Below, piece by piece: positions 31,901-43,900 of a DNA stretch of 64,000 nucleotides (its first letter is position 1; each line of letters starts with the position of its first letter). The notes beneath the pieces were generated by a model, which was not told the origin of the DNA, made no database searches, and was given only the letters and a program-made list of their open reading frames with translations. This DNA comes from Phalacrocorax aristotelis (Eukaryota; Chordata; Aves; Suliformes; Phalacrocoracidae). Made by a program: the position numbers and the translations under genes. Where the stretch lies: positions 84,439,517 through 84,503,516 of the forward strand of contig NC_134279.1 of the NCBI RefSeq assembly GCF_949628215.1, written 5' to 3'.

Positions 31901-34900
31901 GGCTAACCCAAACGCCACGTGAACCAGGCCAGAGGGACCTGCGGCGACCTCCTGCCCCAGGCAGGGCTGGCTCTACCCGAGCCACCCCCGACAGGACAGT
32001 TTTTCCAACGTGCTCTTAAAAACCTCCCACGATGGATATGGCAAGGCTTCCCTGGGCAGCCTGCTCCCCCGTGTAGCCGGCACTGCGGCTGGACAGGATT
32101 TCGTGCGTCCAGCCTCGCTCTTCCCGCTCATTCCTGGAGACCTTCTGCCTGCCCGGCCCGTGCTGCTCAGGAGCTTTTTAGCAGATTTTTCCTTGGAGAG
32201 GAAAGCGTTGCAGTTGCCCTCAGGGAGGCTGGTGCTGCAGCGGAGCAGAGCTCCGCTCGGCTCACACCGCCCCTGCCCCCCGCCTCTCGGCGGCTTCCGT
32301 GCCATGCACCTCCGGCTGCACCGACGGCGTCACCTGCGAGCCGCCCCGCGCGGCGCCGACGCTGCCGGCAGCGCGTGTGCAAGGTGGTGGGTGCGCTGAC
32401 CGTGGTTCGGGCAGCGGGGTCTGTGCAAGGACCACTCCAGCACATCGTTGACAAAGACACAAGTCTGGCCGCAGAGGGTTTGTATGGAGCACCCTCTACC
32501 TCTGCAGCTCCAACGGCACGCACAGCTCGCAGGCCTTGTCCTGGGCTGCTCTCATGCTTCAGCTGGCCACGGGGCTTTCGAATAATTTCCAATGCAAAGG
32601 TGTGTTTGGTGCTGGGGGGGTCCCTCACACTGCAACAACACCAGAGTTCGTATGGTGCCCGCCCCAGAGCCTGGTGAAGGGGTGCCTGGGCCAGCCCCCG
32701 CCCCCCCGAGCATTCCTGGCTCAGTGGCTCACCACCCCGCTTAGCACAAGCTCTAAAGGGGGTTGTGGGAAAGAAAGATAGACTTTTTACCAGGGCCTGT
32801 AGTGATGGGACAAGGGATTACAGTTTTAAACTGAAGGAGGGTTGAGGTAGATTGGACATAAGGAAGAAATTCCGTGCTGTGAGGGTGCTGAGACACAGGA
32901 ACAGGTTGCCCAGGGAAGGAACAAGTGATGGGACGAGAGGAAACGGCCCCAAGCTGCGTCAGGGGAGGTTTAGGTTGGGTATTGGGAAAAATGCCTTCCC
33001 TGCCAGAGGGGTCAGGCCCTGGCACAGGCTGCCCAGAGAGGTGGGGGGGTCACCGTCCCTGGGGGGGTTCAAACACCGTGCAGACGTGGCACTTCAGAGC
33101 ATGGTTTAGGAGGCCTGGGGGTGTTGGGCTGATGGTTGGACTTTGATGATCTTAGAGGTCTTTTCCAACCTTAATGATTCTATGATTCTATGAAAGTCCC
33201 CCCAGGTACCTCCAGAGTCCTCCCAGGACCTGGTTTCATTTGGTCCCTGTGGACACGAGGTTCCTGTCCTAGTCAGTGTGATGGGACAAACAAGCCACCC
33301 CCGGGCAGGCATGTGTGAGCCCGGCCAAGCTGCTGAGCTCAAATGCAAAGCTGAAAACACCAACCCATCAGTGTTACCAGAAAAAGCAAGTTATGTTCCT
33401 CTTTCATTCCAAGTACAGGGCACCGAAAGCTGAAGCGTCCCAAAGGAGAGGTGGGAGGCGAGGTCCTTCCACATGCAGCATTGCCAGGCTGTGCTGGGAA
33501 AGCAGCAGTGTTGCCCCGTGGTCTGGGGTCACGGTTCAGGCGGTCAGCGTCTTCCAGGGAGTGGAGTGAGAGCCCAGGGTCTGCCTCCTCCACCTGGACT
33601 CTCAAGCACCGTGCAGCGGTGCCAGGGCGGGTGTCAGCGTCCCCGTCGGTGCTCTGTGCCCCACTCGCAGTGTTGGGTTCCCGGCATCCCCAGTGACTCT
33701 CAGACCTCACTTTGCCCCCACTTTGCCTTCGGCGCCTTGCTTTGCTGCTGGCCAGCGTTCCCCGTGCAGCTCACGCGGCGGAGCGCCGGCTCTGCCGGTG
33801 CGCGAGCTGCTGCGAGCCCTGTCTGTGCTTCCTCATCGCTCTCGCCTGCCAGCCCTTCCCAGGGTCTCCTTCATGGCCGGGCGCCTGCTCCGGGGCTCTG
33901 GGGTGCTCCAGCATTAGACCCAGGTACCTACCTCCTCGTCATATATGAAAATACAGAGCAAATTCCTCAGCTTATAGAACTTCTGGCAGAGAAAATTAAT
34001 TATATGGAGCATTTGCAAACAACCCTGTGAATTAGTTAGCACTGGAATGAAGACATCCCTGAAGACATGTAGTGGTTTTGTTCATTTTCCCTTTATCTTA
34101 GTGATCTTAACAGTGCAATAACATGGACTCCTCAGATCTTCTAAATACTTTAAACGGTGCTACAATTTGTACACAGTCTATAATTTAAAAAAAATTAGAT
34201 TGTAATTATAATAAGTTACTGCAGGTTGCTGTATCTGTTTGTTATGTGCTGATGCTGGGACCAGCTGAGCAGCTCAAGAAGCGCGTACAAGAATCCCAGG
34301 TTGCTGCGCGGACGATCGAAGCAGGGCCGGGCCAGTGTGGGGCTGGAGGTTCATGGCATGAGCCCCTTCGGCAGCTCCGTGGCCTTTGGTGGGGAAGGGG
34401 CTCCCTGGTTCCCCGCCCCGCCTCTGGCAGGAGGTGTGGGAGCTGGTGGGCTGTGAAGGGGCCGATCCAGGCGCTGGCCGCGGGAGCTGTGTCTCCAGTC
34501 ACCTTCCACTTCGGCACGCCGTGCTCTCCGCTTCCGCTGGGGCATGTGGGGGCTGGCGGAGCCCCCCAGAGCGCCCCGCATCCCTCCCGATGTCGGGGAG
34601 CTCTCCTGTCCCCTGCCCCAGCCGTGGTAACCCCGACCCCCCTTGGAGGCCCCTGGCACCTGCGTGGCTCCGTCGCCTCAGGGAGGGGACTGGGGGAGCA
34701 GGGGCTTTGGTGGCATGGTGACATGGCCTCCCACTCGCGGCTTCCTCCCTGCCAGTTCCTCTGGCTGCTTCTGCTTTTTGGCTGCCACCGAGGGGGGCGA
34801 AGTTTTCCTGAAAGTGCTTGTCATCACCCCGGGGCTCAGCCCGTGCGGGGTCGGCTCTCCTGCCAGCACGTGGGAGCTGGGTCGCTTGCTCTCGCCAGCA

Positions 34901-37900
34901 TCCCTCCACAGCTCCCCAGCTTGCAGCCCCCTCGCCCAGCCCCCCTTTGGAAGCACCCGCAGGCTCCACCACGGCCCCAGTCGTCCCCCCTCCTGCCCCG
35001 GGGCAGCCCAGCACCCCTGCAAGGGCCGGCCCCTTACCTCCCCTCCCTATAGCCAGGCACCTGTGCAGCTGGGGACCCCACAGCTTCTGAGCGTCCCTGC
35101 TGCCCCCCTCCCGCAGGGGCTTTGCTGGGGTCCCTGGGGTCCCCAAAGGCGTCGCAGCTGCTGGGCTCCAGCGTTGGCTGCCTGGAGGCTCCTGTGGAGG
35201 AGACCCGGGGGTTCGCAGGCGGGGTGTCCCTTCCCGAGAGCCACGCTGACCCTTCCCAAGTAAATTACATTCAGCACAGTTTTTATTGGAGTCCACGCTA
35301 ATTTGCTTAGTGAGCTGGGGGATGAATAATTTTTCCTGCCACTTTGCTGTCGGTGCTTGCGGGAGCTGGGCTGTGTGCCAGAGCCCAAAGCTGCAGCATC
35401 CGAGGCACCCAAGAGGCACTGGGCTCGGGGACTGGGCTCCGCCTGCCAGCTTTCCTGATGAAATCCTCCAAACCAATAGGTCAGCGATAAATTAAAGACG
35501 GTGGTGACCCACGTCTGCTGCAGCAGTGCAAATCTTGGCTTAATGGAGCTGCATGCTCTGACTGCTTTATACTGCTCTGGTTTAAGTCATTACACACGTA
35601 AAGGTTCAGAAATCAGTGTTGATGATGTGTCTTACAAGTATTAAAATAGCGTCTTGCATTTGTGCATGTCCTCTTTAAGATCAAAATACAGAACTTTGTA
35701 GGCAAGAGTTTAAGGTGAGCTTGAAAATCCATGTCAGTTGGTGTTGGGTAGATGCATCAAAAACAGGGACTGTGAAAAGTCCAACAAATCTCTAATAAAT
35801 GATGATCGTTGCATGGTATCGTTGCTGTGAGAGTAAAAGCTTTCCTTTTCTTATGTTAACCTATACAGACTTCTTTAAATTTCCTGGCCTCCGTTGGGGT
35901 TTTGGGCCAGGGGATGGGACTGCGGGGGCGGGGGGCTGCTGGGGGCTCCCACTGTTTAGTAACTTTTAACATAGGGGATGAGAGGGAGGGACCTTTCTTG
36001 AGTTAGTCTAAGCTTTGCTTTGACTTGGAAGTCAGTGAAGGGCTGTAAACCAGCCGCTGCATTTGTCTGAGCACATCTGAGACGCCTCGGGCACATCGAC
36101 AGGCTTGTTACTGCTGCCAAACCTGCGAAGCTTCCTATGTTCGCTTGGGCTCGTTTACCAGGTAGGGAGGATTAATTTGAAAGGAGAGCTATCCAACAGT
36201 AATTATATAACAACGAAGTTATTACAAAAACTACACTCAACAAAAATAGCTGTTCAGCAAAAACCGGCAGATCCTGTTTGCTCTGCTGTGTGTGCGCGCA
36301 ATTAGAAACCAAAACCCCATTAAGAAGCACACGCGCTCTGCTCGCCGCGGTGGCGGTCGGCGCGCGGGGGTCAGCTCGGCCTGGAAGACATGTCTGTCTC
36401 TGCGGCCATGGGGCGGTCAGCGGTTTATCCGTCGCTTCCCCCGTCTGTACCTGCGAACCGTTCCTCCGCGGGGCTCACGGCTTCGCTCCCCGCGTCAGAG
36501 GGCGAGGTCCGTTCGCTCAGACATGACCCGTTTGTCACGACGAGTTACTACGGTGACTTTATTCTTAGGATTGCGCATTTGATTAGCAACTTCGAAACTT
36601 TCTCGCGGTTTCGCACGTCTCATGGCTGAAATTCCCCGCGTGTTCGGTTTGTTCTGCGACTGGTTGCACTGGTCGTGTTCAGGGTGGAGGCGCAGGAGGT
36701 TTCCTCCTCGGGTGGGAAGATACTAACGCCCTTCAGTGTACAAAATCATGTAAAAGAGTCTATTAAAAAAAACAAAAGAGTAAATATATGAGTACTTACA
36801 AGTAGTGTCTATAAATACTCCAAGAGAGCAGGTAGCAGTCTTTAATATGGGTAATTCTGCACATCTGAAGCGTTGCTTCTGGCTGGCCCCGGGGCTGGGC
36901 AGTGGCTGTGCCAGGGCAGTGGCCAAGCCAGGGCTTGCTGCTAGACCCAGCTGTGGAACACGGTCACCGAGGAGCAGGTGACACCCACAGCCCTGGGGGA
37001 AGGTGCGTGGTGCGGTGGCGGTGTGGTGACTCTGGCTGTTGCAGGCTCTACGAGGGGAAGGAGACGGCTGAGTTCCAGCACTCGCTGCAGCAGTTCTTCC
37101 TCTCCCTGAACCAGCTGATGAAGTCCCCACTGGAGGGTCCCACGCTGCTCTCCCAGGTATGGCGGGGGGTGGTGCTGCGGGGCGGCTCAGCTCCGGTGCG
37201 TGGCGGGGTGGACGGTGCCGCGGCGGGGGTGACACCACTGTGCCTGTGCAGGGGTGACACCAGCTGTCCTGCGCGCAGACCTCCCCATGCACAGGGTGTC
37301 AAAGGGAGCTGCCACTCTGCACAGTGCCTCGCTCCCCCCGGGGACCCCCACCTGTGCCCCGGTGCAAAGCCCCAGACCGCAACACCCTGCCTTGTGCTGC
37401 TGCCGGGGGCCACGGCGTGGGAAAATGCTCTCTTGGCCTGGCATGTGCCGCTGCCTGGAGAAGAGGGTCTCGGGAGGGCTCCTGGGGCTTGTCCCCGTCC
37501 CAGAGCTGGCCTGGCCTCGCTCCCTGCACCCCAGGACCAGGCTGGCATGGGGAGGCCAGGGGGAGCAGAACCGGTGCCCTTGGCACTGCGGGTCCCCGTG
37601 GGCATGGCTGCATCCTTTACCGGCAGCCGGTGTCGAGGCCCTCCGGCCGCCAGTGCGACGGTGCTGGTGCTGGGAGCTGGACGCGAACGCGACGGAGCCA
37701 CGCGCGCTTTGCGGAGTCACTTAGCGAGAGGAGGCAGGAGCCGGGGCCGGGGCCAGGCCCGAGTCGGTCTCGCTTTGGGGCCGCACTCTGCACCCGTGGC
37801 CTCCCAGCTGGAGAGAGGCACCGCAGAGTGCAGGTGGTGACCTCACCTGCAGGCTGGGATGTGCGGTGCCCCAGGACGGCTGGCAGCTGCTGCTCTTGTG

Positions 37901-40900
37901 TTGGATGATTTCACGGCATTCTCAGATAACCCATTATAGACTAATTTTAAGAAAAGTGGTTTGAAGACTAACACGACAGCTATCCTTATGGAGAGGAGGA
38001 GGGCTGTCCCTGCTTATACCCTCTCCCATCTAAACACTGATCGTTATTCTGATTTCCACCTCAATGCCGTTGCTCTAGAGACTCCGCGCTCTGGTAACCC
38101 GACGCACTGCAGCGTTACCGGCTGCCACATGGTCACCTGTGTGGTTTCTGCACCACTCGGCACCTTGTTCGGGTCTGCAGAAAATAATTCTTGCAAATGC
38201 ATCCAGAGTGGAGAGGCCGCTGTCCAGGGCAGAGGGGAAAGGTCTGCTCGTGCATCACCAGAAAAGGCATCCCTGCAGCTACCCCGTGGCTAAGATCAGG
38301 AATAGCAGTGGAAATGGCAAATAGGCACAGACAGTGCGGCAGGGTCGGCCGTGCGGTGCAGGCGGTGCAGCCACGTCCGCCAGCGCCTGCTGAAAGCGTC
38401 AGGAGGAGGCAGAGGAGCAGACGAAGCCCACGACTGGGATCCAGCCGTACCGGGTGTCCAGGCGTGGGGAAACACACGTGTGCTTCGCCCCGAGCCCCTG
38501 AGGCTGCAGTTACCTCGACTGGGCTGGTGTCAGGGCTGGGGCAGTCCGGGTGGGTCCCTGCCACTGGCCCGCAGCGGCCGCTCACCTCAGCGGGACGATT
38601 TTCCACGTGCAGCACTGTAGCGGCTCCTCTGGTGCAATCGAGGCGCTGTGGGTATGTGCAACAGCCAAACGTCGTTAAAAAGCAGACTGGAAAATGGTAT
38701 TTCCTCGTGTACTGTTGCACTGCTGTGGCTTTGGGGCAGGATCCCTTAGTTCGGGGTGAGGATTCCATGGGAGCCGCCCTCTGCCCGGAGCAGCGGGTAG
38801 GAAGCTGGGGATGGGGCTCGGAAATTTGCCCGCTGCCGCTGCCAGGTTTGCTGAGCCTGACCGTGCTTTCTCCTGGAAACGGCTGGATTCTGCGGTGGGA
38901 TCCCAACCGCTGAGCGGGAGCTTTCCCTGTGAAAATAGCTTCTCTGGTTGCTGTTACTTTGTTAGAGAGAGCAGGAGGGGTTGAAGCTCTCTGGCAGATC
39001 TGTGGTGTTCTCTTTAGGGGACCTTTAGAAGCCCCCCAGGCTCTTCCTTAGGGATCGCTGGGGTGTTGAGCAGGTCTAGGCGCTGGGGCCACAGTCTGTG
39101 GTGGGCTTTGGTGTTGCGCAGTAGCAGGACACAGTCCAAAAAGTCCCTCTGCTCCCATCTCTTCTGCGTGGGAGCACCTGGACACACGGGTCTCGTCACC
39201 AGGTCGCTGGCTTGGTGGTGGCTCCTTGGAGGGTGGCAGAAAGGGGAGCTCGTTGCAGCGGAGCGTGGCGGCATCGGGTTCGCTGCTCATTGACTTCCCT
39301 CAGGTCACTTTTGGTCATTGCCTCCCAACTTTAAAGTTGCCAAGGTCGTCGATGGAGCTTGTGTTTGGTATTTCTGAGTGTGGCTTTGTGCTCAGCTGCG
39401 TTGTGGCGCATGGTGTCAACTCGCCCTGGGCATGGTGTCAGCTGGGTCTCCTCCTTGCAGTCACCTGCCCCCCTCGGAGCTCGTCGCCGGCTCTGCAGGC
39501 GTTACAGTGACAGAGTTTCTCCCATGCCACTGACAAAGTGTTTCTTTGGGGGGAGAGAGTGCCCAGGTGAAATTATTCTGTGTGGAAGTGAAAATCAGAA
39601 AATTGTCTTAAAAGCGAGAAATCCCTTAACTTTAAAAGCATGGTAGTGGGCTCTGAGCTGACCGATGTGCAGGCGGGTGAGACCTGGGTCTGTAACGGAT
39701 AGTGCTCTGGCAACGTCAGCTCCGTGCCTGGCACTGATCAGGAACACTCACCCAAAGTCAGGAGTTATCAGGAAGGGACTTAAGAAAATGGAAAACGTCC
39801 TTTGCCACAGCGTAAGTCCCTGTGGTGCATCTGTGTCTGGTGCCCACGCTTCAGAACGTGCGGTCGAGCTGGAAAAGCCCCAGCGAAGGGTGACCAGGTG
39901 TATGGGGCAGCTTTCAGGTGGGATCTCCTACCTGGCCAGACCAGACCCCTCCATGGAAAAGAGATGAGCAAGGAGCTGGGACAGGGAGCTGCAGATTCGT
40001 CTCCGACCTGGGGAGGGAGGGGGGAGATGGAAGTGGTTGCTCAAGGTCTCTCCTGACTGGGGAAGGAGGAAGCATCTCGTGAAGCAGGCAAAGTGCTCGC
40101 TCATCTACTGCATGATGAAGCTCTTGAGCCCCTTGTGATGGTCTGTGTCTGCTCCTCAGAGCAGGCTGTGGATGCTGAAAGTTTGTATAAGTTTGCAAAC
40201 AGCTGCACTGATCTGGGGAAGAAAAATCCACCCAGGATTATTTAAATATAACGGCATTTCTGACTCAAAGGCTGTGACCTTGGGAAGCAGCACTGCAGGC
40301 TTGTGAGCAAGCAAGGTCCCATCCTCTTCCCCTGCGAGCCTCAGACCAAGTGCCCAGCCTTGTGCTGCCTGGCTCCCAGTGCCTCTGCCTGGCCTGGCCA
40401 TTGCTGCCCCATCCGGAGGGTCCCGTGGCTTCCCTGGTGTCCTGACCCACGGTCGCCCTGGCCACAGTTCTCGTGCTGCGTCCTGCACTTGTTCCTGCCG
40501 GACCCCAGCCACTGCATCTTGCTATACCCAGCCCTGATGGTGTCTCCTTGAACACCCTGAGCAGGTGCTCCAAGGAGAGAACTCTTTTTCTCTTGTTCTC
40601 TAAGTCTCTAAGACTTTGTAGCTGCTTTGCAGAGCTTGCAGACACCCCGCTTCTCTAGCTCCCATCTAGCAGCTGAAGGTGATCCCAAAAGATCTGTTAG
40701 TGGCTGACGTAGGCTTTGCAGCTTCATCCTGTTCTGCCTACTCTTTTAGTTAAAGCTGCAATTATCTGATCAGCCCAAGGCAGAGCTGATAATAGCTCGT
40801 TAGCTGCAACGCTCCTGCAAAGGCCACCTCTCTTGTGGACAGAGCCAGTCCTCTGTTGCACTACTTCAGGCTGGGAGGTTTTGTCCTATTTTGACTACTC

Positions 40901-43900
40901 GGAGCCACGGAGAGGAGGCTGAGCCTCTTCTAGCTCTCCTTACAGGTGTCAGCCAGGCTGGGGCCCAGGGACAAACCCACGGCGTGGTCCTAGCCAGAGA
41001 GCAGGAGCAGCTCTTCAGCCAAGCGCCTCCAGCATATCCAGCACACACTGTGACCTGGAGGGTGCCCCTGATGTGAAGGACATGGAAGGCTCCCTGCTCC
41101 CTGCGCGCAGCTGCCTTGCACATCTCCACCCAGGAGACGGGGCTTCTGCTGCCACTGCTCGCTGCCGTAGCCAGAGGGCCCTTGAGAAGGGCTTCACGCA
41201 TCCTGCTGCTTCCCTCCTGGAGCCCTGGTTTTCTCTGCGCCCAAAGAAGTTGAGTTCCGAGGTGGGACTGGGGTACAGACTTCAACACCTAGGGCTCACG
41301 CAGCTGCCAAGGCGCTGAGCACGGTGGAGCTTCGGGGGACCCACACTGGGTCCTGTGCCCGGAGGCAGCCCGCACAGGCACGCAGCAACAGCAGGTCACC
41401 GCTTGTGGTGGGCGCGTGTTGCCCCTTGTCCAAGCCTCGAGAAGGACAACCTGCTCCCCTCGGCTTTCCTCGGTCTAGGTCCGGCTTACCTGCAGCTCAG
41501 CAGGGCGGAGTGGAGGGGACGGCTCCAGCCCGCTGCCGCCTCTTTGAGTATTTGGGTTTGCATTTGCATTTCACAGCCTGGGTCAGGGGCTGCGTTTTCC
41601 TGGGGGGCTGCTCACGGGTGTCTGTGGTTGGGGCTTCGCTGAGGTTGCTCTGACTCTTCGCCTGCGGCCGCTGGCACATGGGCGGGTTTCTGCAGGATGC
41701 CCTGCCACCGGCGCTGCGCAGAGGTGCCGGTTGCTGCTGCGCGCACCAGAGGCAGCTCCCGCCCCGGGCCGGTGACCGCTGGGCTCCCTGACGGCCATCT
41801 CCCCGCCTGCTCCCACCGGACCCGCCGGGTGGGTGCCGGCGGCCCATCTTCCAGCTCCACCGGCGCTGCCAGAGCATCACCAGTGACGGCGTGGACAGGG
41901 CAGCCGGTTCGAGCAGACATTGCTGTTCTGCAGCTGGGGAGAGGTCAGACACAATGTGTATGTGGTGGCCAGGCTGACGCACTCTTGCCATGACAAACCC
42001 GTAAGAGGGGGCTCATCCTCGAGGCATTTTCAGTTCTGCAAGGCCAGACAGTTGCCTCAGCAGTTACAATAAAAGCCAGAACCAGTTTCTGGAAGAGACT
42101 TCCTGAGATGTAGATGCCGATGTTTAAGAAGTCTTGTAACACTGGAAAAATCCTTGAGGAATGGGGAAAAGTCTATATTAGCTCATTTTTAAAAAAGTGA
42201 ATCAGATGACCTTGCTAAATGTAGACCAAGAGGCTGACCATGGATTCTGGCTCAGTCATGGAGGGGATGCAATCGAGTCAGAGTTAAAGGGTGGCAGTAT
42301 AATTAAAGTTAATCAGTCCAGCTTTAGTAAGCATGGAGTTTAATAAAAAAAAATATCAAATTTGGCTGTTACTTTTTTGAAGTGGCTAAGATAACTGACA
42401 TAATAGGCGAGACTAACAACTGTTTGACTCGATAGAGCTTTCTGATTTAAAATTACCATTGTGTAAGTTTATTAAAATAACTACTTCTAATCTCTTAATA
42501 TATATCTTCTCAGTTCTAAAAAAAGTAATTGCAAATGGAGAACGCTGTGCTGGGATGGGCATGTTTCTGGGTCCCCGGTAATCGGCTCTCTGCTCAGGCA
42601 CCTCTGCGGAGCAGCAGCTGGGAGCAGAGCCGGGAGCTGGCGGCTCGGCGAGAGGATGCCCCTTCGCCGGGGGGCGAGGACGGTGGGCTGGTGGCTGTGG
42701 GGCGGCTTTAACGAGAGCGGGTGCTGGCTCAGCACCCACGCCCTGGGGGGAGGCAGGAGGAGCCGGGGGTCCCCTCCCTGCCATGCGGCATCTGTCTGTC
42801 CATCTGTGGCAAAGCAGGGCTGGTGCAGGCAGCTCTTGTCTCTTTGCAGGGAGCAGCCCTGAAGTACCTGCCTTCCATCCTCGAGGACGTGTTTGGGATC
42901 TTTGACTCCTCTGTGCTGGGGTAGGGTCCCCGTCATCCCTGTCACTTCCAGCCCTGCTCTGCGGCATGCTCAGTGCCTGCCGCAGCCACCTCTGCCCCCG
43001 CCCCCGTCCCTGCGACCCCCCCGTCCCGGCGCTGCTGGCAGGGACGTACACTGATGCCGTTCAGCCGAGGGCGAGGGCAGGTGGAGGGGCCTGGCTTTCC
43101 TGATGCCTGGGAATTGCCTCCTTATCTCCCTCCTAGTGCAAAACCAGGGGATGATTTTGCTCAATTTTAGCAGTGGCCTGTGCTTCAGGCAGGGGCTGAG
43201 CCTGGAAGCCCTCAGTCCCAGCCGGGTCTATTTCGGAAATTCAGGCAGGGTTTTTAAGCTGGGTGTCTCCGGCAGCTGTCTGCGGTGGGCATGGGCTGCC
43301 TTGCAGCTTTGTGCGGTGGGACCGTGCTGCCCTGCACCTCCCTGCACCTCCCTGCCCCCACCGAGCCGCTCCCCCCGCGCAGCAGCCCGCTCCTGACCGA
43401 GACTTGGGGGCAACTGTTGCCCGACACGCTGCATTTGCCTTCGGCAGAAGGAAAGGGGCTGCAGGTGTTTGGGACTGCAAAACAAGCAGGGCTCTTGCAA
43501 GCCCCGTATTTAACACTTGTTAAATCCTGTCTCCTGGATGGCAGGGCCTTGCTGCAGGACTTCATTGGGAACCTGCTGCCCCAGCGGCTGCTGAAGCAGA
43601 AGCTGCAGTCCCTGACAGACATCGTCAACAGCAAGATCTTCCAGTCCTACGGTGAGAAGGGGCGCCAGGGGTCCTGGTGGCACTGCTGTGCTGAGCTCTC
43701 TGGGAGCATCGCTGGGGACGAGTCCCTGCCGCAGGGACCCCTCCTCTGCCCCTGAGACAGCACCCGTGCCCAGGGCGGCTCTGCAGAGGAAGGCAGTTCC
43801 CTGGAGCTCGTGCTGGAGCCGTGCGTTGCCCAGCCCCTCTCTGGGGTGCAGCTGGTGCTGTTGGAGGGATCCTCTCCTGCCGTCTGAAATGCTGCCAGGC

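Larger units (their letters stand above)
31041..37044. other. DOCK2-like intron 22
   Basis: 6 kb. Holds a composite CR1 at 32790-33194, AT-rich islands at about 33935-34250, 35480-35890, 36100-36270 and 36720-36860, and a CpG-dense patch at about 36330-36660. No coding exon recognised. Confidence 0.65.

Noticed and set aside
42060-42400. Possible CR1 or other LINE internal sequence in intron 23
   Set aside because: Only a vague resemblance from memory; not enough to name an element.
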